From NCBI RefSeq assembly GCF_014207985.1, contig NZ_JACHMI010000001.1, forward strand, positions 2,215,001-2,279,000: a stretch of DNA of 64,000 nt, in the 5' to 3' direction. This stretch comes from Nonomuraea rubra. Lineage in GTDB: Bacteria; Actinomycetota; Actinomycetes; Streptosporangiales; Streptosporangiaceae. Shown here one piece after another: positions 35,477 to 44,804 of the stretch. The notes below the pieces were generated by a model. The model was not told where the DNA came from. It did no database searches and saw only the letters and a list, made by a program, of their open reading frames with translations. A program made the translations under genes and the position numbers. Every line of letters starts with the position of its first letter. Position 1 is the first letter of the stretch.

Positions 35477-35540
35477 AGGCGGCGTGAGGTCGCCTTCGCC
35501 GGCCTTGCGCGGCCTGGGCTGGAGGCGGCCTCAGGGCGGC

Positions 35541-37262
35541 TCAGACGGCTTGGGCGGAGGTCCGGTTGACGGCGCTGGCGACGGCCAGCACGGCCGCGCG
35601 GGCCGGGTCGGCCGCCAGGCCCACGCCCCACAGGGTCTCCCCGCCGACGACGCACTCGGCGTACACCGCGGTGTCCTCGCCGACCACCTGCTCCTCCAGG
35701 TGCGAGGTCCGTACGGCCAGCCCGCCCGCCGCCAGCGAGGCGGCGAAGGCGGCGGCGACGTCCGGCCCGCTGCCGCTGACCCGCAGCTCGCCGCCGTCCA
35801 GCGAGACCAGCGCCGTGACCTCGACGGGCCCGCCGGCCGCCGGCCGGGACGTGTGCTCGGCGACGGTCAGCCTGGACCCCGGCCGCAGGTACTCCGACCC
35901 GAACAGCTCCCAGATCCGCTCGGTGTCCACCTCCGCGCTGTGCGACTCGCTGTAGCGCTGGACGGTCCGCGCGAACTCCACCTGCAGCCGCCGCGGCAGC
36001 GCCAGGCCGCTGCGCGACTGCAGCAGGTAGGCGGTCCCACCCTTGCCCGACTGGCTGTTCACCCGGATCACCGCCTCGTACGTGCGCCCCACGTCCGCCG
36101 GGTCGATCGGCAGGTACGGCACCGCCCACGGCACCTGACGCGGGCTGCGCCCGAGCCTGGCCGCCTCCCGCTCCATGGACTCGAACCCCTTCTTGATCGC
36201 GTCCTGGTGCGACCCCGAGAAGGCGGTGTAGACCAGGTCCCCCGCGTACGGGTGGCGCGGATGCACCGGGATGCGCGTGCACTCCTCGGCGACCTGCCTG
36301 ATCGCGCCGAGGTCGGAGAGGTCGAGCATGGGGTCGATGCCCTGGGCGAACAGGTTCATGCCCAGCGTCACGAGGCACACGTTCCCGGTGCGCTCGCCGT
36401 TGCCGAACAGGCAGCCCTCGACGCGGTCGGCGCCCGCCATCACGGCCAGCTCGGCCGCCGCGATCCCGGAGCCCCGGTCGTTGTGGGGGTGCACGGAGAG
36501 GCAGACCGACTCGCGGTGACTGAGGTTGCGGTGCATCCACTCGATCTGGTCGGCGAAGACGTTCGGCGGGGCGCACTCCACGGTGGCGGGCAGGTTGACG
36601 ATGATCGGCCGGTCGGGGGCGGGCTGCCAGACCGTCATGACGGCCTCGCAGATCTCCAGGGCGAAGTCCGGCTCGGTGGAGGAGAAGGACTCCGCCGTGT
36701 ACTCGAACGACACCACGCCGCCCCGGTGGTCCTCGGCGAGCTTGGTACACAACCGGGTGCCGCTCACGGCCAGGTCGATCGCCCCCGCCCGGTCGATGTC
36801 GAACACCACGCGGCGCTGCAGGGGCGAGGTCGAGTTGTACAGGTGCACGATGGCCTGCCGCGCCCCGTCCACGGCCTCGAAGGTGCGCTCGATGAGCTCG
36901 GCGCGGGCCTGCGTGATGACCTGGATGGTGACGTCGTCCGGCACGAGGTCGAGCTCGACCAGCTCGCGGACGAAGTCGAAGTCGATCTGGCTCGCCGCCG
37001 GGAAGCCCACCTCGATCTGCTTGAAGCCCATCCGGCAGAGCAGGGCGAACATCTTGTGCTTGCGCGGCAGGTCCATGGGCTCGGCCAGTGCCTGGTTGCC
37101 GTCCCGCAGGTCCACCGAGCACCACAGCGGGGCCCGGACGATCGGCCTGTCCGGCCAGGTCCTGTCGGGCAGCTCGAGTGCGGGCGCGGCGGAGTACCGG
37201 TGGAATGGCATGCCGCTGCCCCGCTGAATCGGTGCGGACCAGCGCAACTCATGATCAGACAT
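35541..37262 (-). CDS. leuA: 2-isopropylmalate synthase-like (LeuA) enzyme
   Basis: This 573-residue protein is of the long actinobacterial LeuA type: SVDLRDGNQALAEPM, FKQIEVGFPAASQIDFDFVREL, SVHPHNDRGSGIAAAELA, NGERTGNVCLVTLGMN, plus a C-terminal regulatory domain (VTALVSLDGGELRVSGSG). It condenses acetyl-CoA with 2-ketoisovalerate or a similar 2-keto acid. Inside a biosynthetic operon with an acetolactate-synthase-like gene, it may extend a keto-acid chain for the product or be a product-insensitive duplicate that protects leucine synthesis. ATG 37262 lies 23 bp after the ALS-like gene. Whether it is the only leuA of the genome cannot be told. Confidence 0.9.
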   Translation of the reverse strand: MSDHELRWSAPIQRGSGMPFHRYSAAPALELPDRTWPDRPIVRAPLWCSVDLRDGNQALAEPMDLPRKHKMFALLCRMGFKQIEVGFPAASQIDFDFVRELVELDLVPDDVTIQVITQARAELIERTFEAVDGARQAIVHLYNSTSPLQRRVVFDIDRAGAIDLAVSGTRLCTKLAEDHRGGVVSFEYTAESFSSTEPDFALEICEAVMTVWQPAPDRPIIVNLPATVECAPPNVFADQIEWMHRNLSHRESVCLSVHPHNDRGSGIAAAELAVMAGADRVEGCLFGNGERTGNVCLVTLGMNLFAQGIDPMLDLSDLGAIRQVAEECTRIPVHPRHPYAGDLVYTAFSGSHQDAIKKGFESMEREAARLGRSPRQVPWAVPYLPIDPADVGRTYEAVIRVNSQSGKGGTAYLLQSRSGLALPRRLQVEFARTVQRYSESHSAEVDTERIWELFGSEYLRPGSRLTVAEHTSRPAAGGPVEVTALVSLDGGELRVSGSGPDVAAAFAASLAAGGLAVRTSHLEEQVVGEDTAVYAECVVGGETLWGVGLAADPARAAVLAVASAVNRTSAQAV

Positions 37263-37285
37263 GCGGTCCCCTCGTAACGCAGTAT

Positions 37286-38989
37286 CTAGTCTGCTCGGTC
37301 CCAGATGGGAGCCAGATCTCTCGCGACCTTGATGTCGTCGTTCGACGTCCCGGCGGCGACCATGGGCCAGACGAGGGCGTCCTCGCTGACCACGAAGTCG
37401 ATGACGACAGGCGCGTCGCTGAACGCCTCCGCCTTTCTCACCACGGCCTCCACGTCCTCGGCGCGATCGCAGCGCAGCCCGGCGCAGCCGTGCGCCTCGG
37501 CGTAGGCCACGAGGTCGGGAACCCGCGTGGAGTCCAGGTGACTGCCGTGGAACCGGCGGCTGTAGAACAGGTCCTGCAGCTGCCTGACCATGCCGAGACC
37601 CCCGTTGTTGATCACGGCCACCTTGATGGGGATCCGCTCGCGCGCGCAGGTGGCCAGCTCCCTGCCCGTCATCTGGAAGCACCCGTCACCGTCGATCACC
37701 CAGACCTGGCGGCCGGGACGGGCCAGGCTCGCCCCCATCGCGGCCGGGATCGCGAACCCCATCGTGCCCAGGCCGCCGGAGTTGATGAACGTGCGCGGGT
37801 GCTCGTAGGAGACGAACTGCGCGGCCCACATCTGGTGCTGCCCGACCCCGGCGACGTAGCAGGCCTCCGGACCGACGAGCCGGCCGAGGGTCTGGACGAC
37901 GTACTGCGGGCTGAGCGAGCCGTCCTCGGGTGCGCTGTAGCCGAGCGGGTACGTGCGCTGCAACGCGCGCAGCCGCGCCCACCACGGGTCCAGCCGCTCG
38001 CGGTCGCCGCCGTCCCGGGCGAGCAGGCCGAGCAGCCCGGTGATGGTGGTCCCGCAGTCGCCGGGCAGCGCCACGTCCGCCTTGACGATCTTGGAGATCT
38101 CGCTCTCGTCGATGTCGGCATGGACGATCCTGGCCAGCGGCGCGAACGACGACGCCTGGCCGGTGACCCTGTCGTCGAAGCGGGCCCCCAGCGCCACGAC
38201 CAGGTCGGCCTGCTGGAGCGCGCCGACGGCGGCGACGGAGCCGTGCATGCCCGGCATCCCGAGGTTCTGCGGGTGGGAGCCGGGGAACGAGCCCAGCGCC
38301 ATCAGCGTGGTCACCACCGGCGCGCCGGTCAGCTCGGCCAGGGCGCGGAGCCCGGCGGTGGCCCCGGCCAGCTGCACGCCGCCGCCGACGTACAGCACCG
38401 GGCGGCGGCTCTCCCTGATCAGCCGCGCGGCCGCGTCGAGCGCCTCGGGCGGCGGCGCCGCCGAGGCCGGCGCCCGGTGGGCGGGCCACTCGACGTCGCC
38501 GTACCCGGTGAGGGCGGCGCGGGCGATCTCGACGACCACCGGCCCCGGCCGGCCCGCCGTGGCGAGCCTGAACGCCTCGGCGATCGTGACCGACAGCTCC
38601 GACACCTCGGTGACCGTGAACGCGTGCTTGATCCCCGACATGGCCAGCTCCGCCAGCGAGATGTCGGCCAGCCGCTCGTCGGCCCGGCCGTACTGGTCGA
38701 GCACGATGGCCACCAGCGGGGTCGAGTCCTTGTAGGCGTTGATCACCGGGGTCACCAGGCTGGTCGCGCCGGGGCCCGCGGCCACGACGCAGACGCCGGC
38801 CTCGCCCGTCGCCATGGCGTAGCCCTCGGCCGCGTGGCCCGCCCCCTGCTCGTGGCAGGCGCGCACGTGGCGCACCCGGGTCCCCGAGTAGGACGCGAGC
38901 TCGTCCGTGCACGGCCCGTGGAAGACGGTGGACACCCCGCAGATCTCCAGGGCCGAGATGAGGATGTCCACCCCCTGGGACGCTCGCAT
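37286..38989 (-). CDS. acetolactate synthase-like ThDP enzyme
   Basis: This 567-residue enzyme has the ThDP Glu47 in CHEQGAGHAAEGYA, GPGATSLVTPVINAYKDSTPLVAI, GARFDDRVTG and the ThDP/Mg site VIDGDGCFQMTGRELATC with NNGGLGMV. Canonical AHAS reads GQVP...IGTDAFQE at the FAD/herbicide region; here it is LDQYGRADERLADISLAEL, so the regulatory and inhibitor-binding surface is altered. No small IlvH subunit gene is next to it. It may catalyse a related 2-keto acid carboligation rather than valine/isoleucine synthesis. It starts 2 bp after the oxygenase stop in the same operon. Confidence 0.85.
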   Translation of the reverse strand: MRASQGVDILISALEICGVSTVFHGPCTDELASYSGTRVRHVRACHEQGAGHAAEGYAMATGEAGVCVVAAGPGATSLVTPVINAYKDSTPLVAIVLDQYGRADERLADISLAELAMSGIKHAFTVTEVSELSVTIAEAFRLATAGRPGPVVVEIARAALTGYGDVEWPAHRAPASAAPPPEALDAAARLIRESRRPVLYVGGGVQLAGATAGLRALAELTGAPVVTTLMALGSFPGSHPQNLGMPGMHGSVAAVGALQQADLVVALGARFDDRVTGQASSFAPLARIVHADIDESEISKIVKADVALPGDCGTTITGLLGLLARDGGDRERLDPWWARLRALQRTYPLGYSAPEDGSLSPQYVVQTLGRLVGPEACYVAGVGQHQMWAAQFVSYEHPRTFINSGGLGTMGFAIPAAMGASLARPGRQVWVIDGDGCFQMTGRELATCARERIPIKVAVINNGGLGMVRQLQDLFYSRRFHGSHLDSTRVPDLVAYAEAHGCAGLRCDRAEDVEAVVRKAEAFSDAPVVIDFVVSEDALVWPMVAAGTSNDDIKVARDLAPIWDRAD

Positions 38990-38991
38990 GC

Positions 38992-39813
38992 TCAGGACCA
39001 GACGACGAGCGGGCCGGCACCGGTGAGGCCGACGAAGAACGACAGCGTGATGCGCCGTCCACCCGTGCACGGGGTGACCAGGTGGTAGTTGCGCGGGTCG
39101 AACATGATCGCGTCGCCGACGTCCGGATTCACCGACACCGAGGGCTCGCTCTCGGTCAGGTAGGTCGCGTAGCCGTACCCGTCCCGGTGCGCCTCGTCGC
39201 TCGGCTTCCACCCGCGGCGGAACACCACGGCCTCGCCGCCGCCGTCGGGCTTGGACAGGTGGCAGTTGAACGCGAGCTGGGCCACGGGGATCTGGTCCAG
39301 GCCCGTCGGGCATTCACGGGCGATCTCGTCGAAGTGCATCAGGGCGCTGTTGTTGATCTCCCTGATCATCCCCGCGTACATCGGCCTGCCCCCGGACGTG
39401 GCCCGCTGGACCCGGTTGCCCCAGGCGGCGGAGAGCCGGTCCATGGCGGTCCCCAGCGGGTCCTCGCCGTCGAGCAGGGTGGCCCTGGCCTTGGCGTCAC
39501 GCTCCGCGTTGTCGAAGTAGGCGTCGCCGAGCTCGCCGGTCTTGTAGAAGTCGTAGGCGGCGGGACCGAGCTTGGCGATCGGCGGCGTGAAGGCGTAGCT
39601 GCCCATCTCGGCCGCGTTGACGCCGTCGACGATGGCGGTGCACTCGGCCGTGGTGAAGAAGTTCTTGATCTGGAGCGCGCCGACGACCCCCGCGGCGAGC
39701 CTGACGAGATGATCGTGCGTCAGCTCCTCGACGACCTCGGCGTCGAAGAGCGTGTAGACAGAGGTCGCCGCGACGGAGTCGTCGTATGTGTATTGCGACT
39801 TAACTGCGACCAT
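38992..39813 (-). CDS. Fe(II)/2-oxoglutarate-dependent oxygenase
   Basis: This protein of about 273 residues has the iron triad His160-x-Asp162 (MHFDE) and His244 (NYHLVTP), followed by an Arg pair (CTGGRRITLSFF) for 2OG binding. It is therefore a hydroxylase-type enzyme, since halogenases of the class replace the Asp. The substrate is probably a free or carrier-bound amino acid. I chose ATG 39813, preceded by GGGGGTGAA, rather than an upstream start that would add 18 residues. It is the first gene of the operon with the ALS-like and LeuA-like genes and is divergent from lmbU2. Confidence 0.85.
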   Translation of the reverse strand: MVAVKSQYTYDDSVAATSVYTLFDAEVVEELTHDHLVRLAAGVVGALQIKNFFTTAECTAIVDGVNAAEMGSYAFTPPIAKLGPAAYDFYKTGELGDAYFDNAERDAKARATLLDGEDPLGTAMDRLSAAWGNRVQRATSGGRPMYAGMIREINNSALMHFDEIARECPTGLDQIPVAQLAFNCHLSKPDGGGEAVVFRRGWKPSDEAHRDGYGYATYLTESEPSVSVNPDVGDAIMFDPRNYHLVTPCTGGRRITLSFFVGLTGAGPLVVWS

Positions 39814-39903
39814 CGAAATGTTCACCCCCAGGTATGCGTTAAAAGCATTTGGAGTATTGCATCGCAAAATTCAGTAGGGGTAGGAAGAAATCGTTAAGGG
39901 GTC

Positions 39904-40623
39904 GTGTTCGACCTCTTTGGGTCGGCGAACGTGTGGAGTTTATGTGGCGGTCGCGCTGATGCTGGTCGTGGGGGGCAATCAGGTACCGGACATCGCACGG
40001 GGGATCGTTTGTCACACTCGGAGACGTCGGCGACCTGCCGAAACTTACCTGACCATGCCGGCGGGCGGGCACCGCTGGGCCGGTCCGTACTCGCCAGACC
40101 CACCTCGCTGAGCCTCGCGGAAGAGGTCACGCTCGATGAATGGAAGCACGTCGGGCAACAAATATTCTTAATATCCGACTCGTCGGCGTGGTGGCTCGGG
40201 GACTGGCTCAACTATGGCCGTGATCGTTATCCCGATCGTTATCGCAGGGCGTTGGCGGAGACCGCGCTCGACTATCAGACATTGCGGAACTACGCCTGGG
40301 TCGCCGGGCGGTTCAGCCACCAGCGCAGGCGCGCGGCGCTCAGCTTCCAGCACCACGCGGAGGTCGCCTCGCTGCCCGAGGGAGAGCAGGAACGGTGGCT
40401 GGACGAGGCGGAGCGGCGGGGATGGACGCGCAACCGCCTGCGCGCCATGATCAGGCCCGTCCAGGGCCGCTCCCTCCCCACCCTTCAGGAGACCGTGCGG
40501 ATCAGCGTGCGGACCTCCGCCGACCAGATGCGCGTCTGGGAGGAGGCGGCGGGCCGGACGGCGCTGGAGCTGCACGAGTGGATGGTGGTCATACTGAACG
40601 AGGCCGCCGGTAGCGGCGGGTGA
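39904..40623 (+). CDS. LmbU-family transcriptional regulator (copy 2)
   Basis: The LmbU core is complete: TLDEWKHVGQQIFLISDSSAWWLGDWLNYG, RYPDRYRRALAETALDYQTL, NYAWVAGRFSHQRRRAALSFQHHAEVASLPE and RGWTRNRLR. The start is unclear. GTG 39904 gives 239 residues, but the first 55 are unlike LmbU1 and include TTA codons; a later start close to the PTSLSLAEE segment is plausible. It is divergent from the oxygenase operon with 90 bp between and converges on the polysaccharide lyase gene. As the second of two LmbU proteins bounding this locus it is a probable pathway regulator. Confidence 0.83.
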   Translation: MFDLFGSANVWSLCGGRADAGRGGQSGTGHRTGDRLSHSETSATCRNLPDHAGGRAPLGRSVLARPTSLSLAEEVTLDEWKHVGQQIFLISDSSAWWLGDWLNYGRDRYPDRYRRALAETALDYQTLRNYAWVAGRFSHQRRRAALSFQHHAEVASLPEGEQERWLDEAERRGWTRNRLRAMIRPVQGRSLPTLQETVRISVRTSADQMRVWEEAAGRTALELHEWMVVILNEAAGSGG

Positions 40624-40654
40624 CTCAGGCGGCGGTCGCGGGGCTCCGGTTCCG

Positions 40655-42979
40655 TCAGATCCGGACCACGGCGGTGCGGGTGTGGCCGCGGCTGCCGCCC
40701 AGCTCCACCTTGATCGCGCGCTTGGCCCTGCGCACGCCGCGGTCGCCCTCCTTGACCGACCTCACCGGCCAGGGCAGCGAGATCCTCACCTCGTCGGCCG
40801 TTCTCGACGGGTCGGAGACCGCGAGCCGTACCAGCTCGTCGTCGCGGCGGACCAGCAGCGTGCAGGGGCCGTCGGCGGCGAGCGGCCCGTGCGCGGTCTC
40901 CACGGTCCCGGCGCGCCAGAAGACGGCGAACAGGAGGTCGCCGCGGGAGACGGCCTGCACGGAGGAGGAGTTGGCGAGGATCCTCAGCTGCAGGCCGTAG
41001 GCCGCCGTCCGCGCGGCGCAGGCGCCGGGCAGCACGGCGTAGGCGTAGGCCGCCTTGCGCGGATCGACGCCGTGGTCGATGACGATCGTCGTGTAGTGCC
41101 GGGTGACCGGGGTCCCGTCGCCGCCGGTGGTGGCGCCCTTGTCGATGTCCCGCCAGCGGCCGGTGCGCTTCTCGCGGATCACCTTGGCGCCGGCGCTGCC
41201 GTGGTCGAGCAGCGCGTAGCCGGCCACGCCGGGCAGGTGGATCCAGCCGTCGCCCCGGGCCAGCGGCGGGTGGCCGTCGTGGGTGTTGCGGTTCTCCACG
41301 ATGGTCTCGACGCGGCGGCCGTCCGAGGCGGTGATGCCGGCGCCGAGGGCGACCACCACGTCGTCGAGCAGGAACCACGCCTTCTTCGCCCGCAGCGAGG
41401 AGCCGCCGGCGACCAGCTGCATGGCGGCCACGCCGTACTCGCCGTCGAGGGCCACGCCGCCCGCCCACGGGGTGGGCGGCAGGCGGCGGTGCCCGTGCCC
41501 GAGGTCGGCCCGCCTGCGGGTGTCGACCGTCGTGCCCGGCAGCCGGTACGGGTCGATCGTCGGCCACAGCTCGTCGTTCCAGTGGGTGAGGTCGCCGGTG
41601 TAGAGGTAGGTCATGCCGTCGCCGGTGTACCAGCCGTGCAGGTTCTCCCTGTTCATGGCCTCGGCCGCGCCGATGCGCCGCGAGCTCATCGCGATCGCGA
41701 AGGCCCAGCCGGGACGGCGGTGCACCACCCGGTCCATGTCGGCGAAGACGTACGTGCCCGTCGTCCGCGGGCCGGCCTCGACCGTCGGGTCCTCCAGCAG
41801 GGCCCTGGCCTTGGCGACGCTCGACAGCGGGGCGATCGTCTCGTACGGGACGGCCTGGTTGCGGGCCAGCCAGCCCTTCACCAGCGGGCGCCAGCGCCGG
41901 GCATGGCGCTCGGGCGCCGTGTCCAGCAGGGTCAGGATCGCCTCGACCGTCTTCTGCCCCGAGTGGTAGTCGCGGTGGCCCTGGCGCGAGATGGACCGGC
42001 CGCGCACGCAGTCCATCATCAGCCCGTCGAAGACGAACGGCACGAAAGAGCGGTCCACGATGTCGTAGACCTCCTCGATGCCGGAGATCTCCCACGGCGA
42101 CCGCGCGAGCATGACGATCAGCTTGGCCACGCTCTCCAGGTAGTCCACGCCGTACGCGCCGGTGTAGGGGTGGACGTCGTGCTGGATGAAGGAGCCGTCC
42201 CGGTAGAAGCCGTCGCCCGGGCCCCTGGTCGGCCGCAGCAGGTCGGAGACCGCGTCCCTGGCCCGCCTGACCAGGCGGGCGTCGTGGGTGAGCAGCCCGC
42301 GCATGGCCACCGCCATGGCCTTGCCCGCGCGGTTGGCGCCGGTCTCGACCACGCCGGGATGGCTGACCCGGCGCTCCGGGTCTGGGCACCAGCGGCGCAA
42401 CGGGCGCAGCCAGCGCTTGAGGCGCTTCTCGGGCAGGCCGTCGTAGAGCAGGGCGCAGGTGTCGGTCAGCGAGCGGGGGACACCGATCTCCCACCAGTAC
42501 CAGTTGCTGCCGCGCGGGTCGAGGCTCTCGTGGTACGCGTGCTCGTACAGGAAGTCCAGCGCCTTCGCCGCCGTTTCGGCGACCCGGTCGTCCCCGTGCA
42601 TGGCGGTACCCGGCGTCGCCCAGCCCAGCGCCAGCGTGCGCATGCGGTTGTAGGCGCGGTTGAAGTTGCCCGTACGGGGGTCGTCGAGCGGCAGGTCGGG
42701 CCAGAGGCTCGGGCGGCGGCCGGCGGAGAAGCGCAGCTTGCGCAGCACCGCGTTGGCCGAGCCCTCGACCGCCTGCGTCTTGTCGGCGTAGGCGGCGTCG
42801 TACTCGCCGCCGGCCAGCAGGCTCACCCACCGCTCCCGCGCGGCGTCGAACGCGGCCGCGCCGCTCTCTTCAGCGGGCCCGGCCGCCTCGGCCGGTCCCT
42901 CCCACAGGGCGAGGCCGGCCGTGGCGGCGGCGCCCAGCAGGGCGGAACGCCGGCTGAGGGGGTGGATCACCATGCGCAT
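40655..42979 (-). CDS. secreted polysaccharide lyase family 8 (hyaluronate/xanthan-lyase-like)
   Basis: This 774-residue protein has a Tat signal (LSRRSALLGAAATAGLALW...AEAAG). An all-alpha toroid follows with NWYWWEIGVPRSL, the catalytic Asn in VETGANRAGKA and the His/Tyr segment DGSFIQHDVHPYTGAYG. The beta-sandwich domains include MSSRRIGAAEAMNRENLHGWYTGDGMTYLY and GGVALDGEYG. Family 8 enzymes depolymerise hyaluronan, chondroitin or xanthan by beta-elimination outside the cell. It appears to be a stand-alone gene at the edge of the second locus; the ATG may be 42979 or 42973. Confidence 0.9.
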   Translation of the reverse strand: MRMVIHPLSRRSALLGAAATAGLALWEGPAEAAGPAEESGAAAFDAARERWVSLLAGGEYDAAYADKTQAVEGSANAVLRKLRFSAGRRPSLWPDLPLDDPRTGNFNRAYNRMRTLALGWATPGTAMHGDDRVAETAAKALDFLYEHAYHESLDPRGSNWYWWEIGVPRSLTDTCALLYDGLPEKRLKRWLRPLRRWCPDPERRVSHPGVVETGANRAGKAMAVAMRGLLTHDARLVRRARDAVSDLLRPTRGPGDGFYRDGSFIQHDVHPYTGAYGVDYLESVAKLIVMLARSPWEISGIEEVYDIVDRSFVPFVFDGLMMDCVRGRSISRQGHRDYHSGQKTVEAILTLLDTAPERHARRWRPLVKGWLARNQAVPYETIAPLSSVAKARALLEDPTVEAGPRTTGTYVFADMDRVVHRRPGWAFAIAMSSRRIGAAEAMNRENLHGWYTGDGMTYLYTGDLTHWNDELWPTIDPYRLPGTTVDTRRRADLGHGHRRLPPTPWAGGVALDGEYGVAAMQLVAGGSSLRAKKAWFLLDDVVVALGAGITASDGRRVETIVENRNTHDGHPPLARGDGWIHLPGVAGYALLDHGSAGAKVIREKRTGRWRDIDKGATTGGDGTPVTRHYTTIVIDHGVDPRKAAYAYAVLPGACAARTAAYGLQLRILANSSSVQAVSRGDLLFAVFWRAGTVETAHGPLAADGPCTLLVRRDDELVRLAVSDPSRTADEVRISLPWPVRSVKEGDRGVRRAKRAIKVELGGSRGHTRTAVVRI

Positions 42980-43088
42980 GAGGATATGGACACCCGATAT
43001 TCGCGCATCCCCGCGTTCCGTCCGCCCGACAGCAGTTGAACCCCCGTCTCCACGATCACATCGTAGATGGGACAGAACGGGCCGTCGT

Positions 43089-44804
43089 CTACGTGTTCGC
43101 GGCCGGTGCCATGGAGATCTCCCAGAAGGCCGCGTAGCGGCCGCCGCGGCGGAGCAGTTCGTCGTGGGTGCCCTCCTCCACGACGCGGCCGGCGTCCAGG
43201 AAGGCGATGCGGTCGGCGTTCCGGACGGTACGCAGGCGATGGGCCACCATCACGACCGTCCGGCCCGCCATCAGCCGCTCGATGCCCGCGTGGACCGCCG
43301 CCTCGTTCACGGGATCGAGGGCGGAGGTCACCTCGTCCAGCAGGACGATGGGGGCGTCCTTCAGCAGGGCGCGGGCGATGGACACCCGCTGGCGTTCGCC
43401 GCCTGACAGCAGCGCGCCGCCCTCGCCGACGTCGGTGGCCCAGCCGTCCGGCAGGCGGTCGATCACCTCGTCCAGGCGGGCGGCGGTCGCCGCCGCGCAG
43501 ACCTCGGCCTCCGTGGCGCCGGGGCGGCCGAGGCGGATGTTGTCCTCGATCGTGCCGTCGAAGAGGTAGACGTCCTGGAAGACGATGGCTATGCGCGCCA
43601 TCAGGGCCGGCGTGTCGATGGCGCGGACGTCCGCGCCGCCGATGCGGACCGCGCCGGCGTCCACGTCGTGGAAGCGGGCCAGGAGCTGCAGCAGGGTGCT
43701 CTTGCCCGCGCCCGACGGGCCGACGACGGCCAGCCGCTGCCCTTCCGGGAGCGCCAGCGACAGGTCCTCGATCACCGTGCGGTCGCCGTGGCGGAAGGTG
43801 ACCGAGTCGAACTCCAGGTCGTGGCGGTCCGGGCGGACCGGCTCACGGGGCTCGGGGAGCGGCGGGGTGCGCAGGAGCGTGTCGAGCTTGGCCAGCTCGG
43901 CGCGGGCGCCGCGGAGCTGCCCGCCGAGGTCGGCCAGGGAGAGCAGCGGATCGGCGCAGCGGGCGGCCAGCACCAGGATCGCCAGCACCTCGGCCGCGCC
44001 GATGCCGCCGCCGAGCGCCAGGTACGTGCCCAGGACCAGCAGCCCGGTCAGGATCGCCTGCACCGTGAGGGACAGCCCCAGGACGCCCGGCAGCGCCGAC
44101 AGCGTCGAGCGGCGGGAGGCCCGCTGGAGCTCCCGCAGCGAGTCGTCGAGCAGGCCGAAGCGCTCGGCGGTACGCCCGCCCGCCCGCAGCACCGGCTGGG
44201 CCTGGAGGTATTCGATGACCCGGCCGGTGGCCTGCTGGTCGCGGCGGTGGCGTTCGGCGTCGGCCGCCGCCGTCGCACGACCCGTCCAGACCTGGATCGC
44301 CGCCACGACGGGCGCGGCCAGCAGCGCGGCCAGGCCCAGCCGCCAGTCGAAGGCGAGCATCACCGCGACGATGGTCAGCGGGGTCACGGCGGCGGAGACG
44401 TACGGCGTCAGCAGGTGCGCGATCACGCTCATCGCCTGCAGCACGCCCCGGCTGGCCAGGAGCGACACCTCGCCGACGCGGCCCGGGCCGTACCAGCCGA
44501 TGGGCAGCCGGGCCAGGTGGTCGCCGAGCCGGCGGTACGTGCCGCGCAGCAGGGTGGTGCCGGCGCGGAAACCGGACAGGTCGCTGACGTAGCGGAGCGC
44601 GGCGTACACCGCGACCGCCACGCCGAACGCGATCAGCCAGGGGCGGGCGCCCGCGGCATCGCCCTCGAACAGGGCCCCGAGCACGGGGACCAGCAGGGCG
44701 TACGACAGGCCTTCGAGGATGCCGGTGGCCGTCATCAGGGCGACGGTGCGGCGTACCGGGCGGGCGTACTGGTGTCCCAGCACGCGCAGCAGCATGCGGA
44801 TCAT
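43089..44804 (-). CDS. ABC half-transporter (membrane plus ATPase), second of a pair
   Basis: This 571-residue protein has six membrane segments, then Walker A GPSGAGKST, signature LLSGGERQRVSIARALLKDAP and Walker B IVLLDEVTSALD. With the upstream half-transporter it resembles heterodimeric YbtPQ/IrtAB-type transporters that move siderophores or drugs; direction is not certain. ATG 44804 overlaps the previous stop (ATGA). The gene is third in the esterase-ABC-ABC operon that is divergent from a TetR gene with a strong operator. Confidence 0.9.
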   Translation of the reverse strand: MIRMLLRVLGHQYARPVRRTVALMTATGILEGLSYALLVPVLGALFEGDAAGARPWLIAFGVAVAVYAALRYVSDLSGFRAGTTLLRGTYRRLGDHLARLPIGWYGPGRVGEVSLLASRGVLQAMSVIAHLLTPYVSAAVTPLTIVAVMLAFDWRLGLAALLAAPVVAAIQVWTGRATAAADAERHRRDQQATGRVIEYLQAQPVLRAGGRTAERFGLLDDSLRELQRASRRSTLSALPGVLGLSLTVQAILTGLLVLGTYLALGGGIGAAEVLAILVLAARCADPLLSLADLGGQLRGARAELAKLDTLLRTPPLPEPREPVRPDRHDLEFDSVTFRHGDRTVIEDLSLALPEGQRLAVVGPSGAGKSTLLQLLARFHDVDAGAVRIGGADVRAIDTPALMARIAIVFQDVYLFDGTIEDNIRLGRPGATEAEVCAAATAARLDEVIDRLPDGWATDVGEGGALLSGGERQRVSIARALLKDAPIVLLDEVTSALDPVNEAAVHAGIERLMAGRTVVMVAHRLRTVRNADRIAFLDAGRVVEEGTHDELLRRGGRYAAFWEISMAPAANT

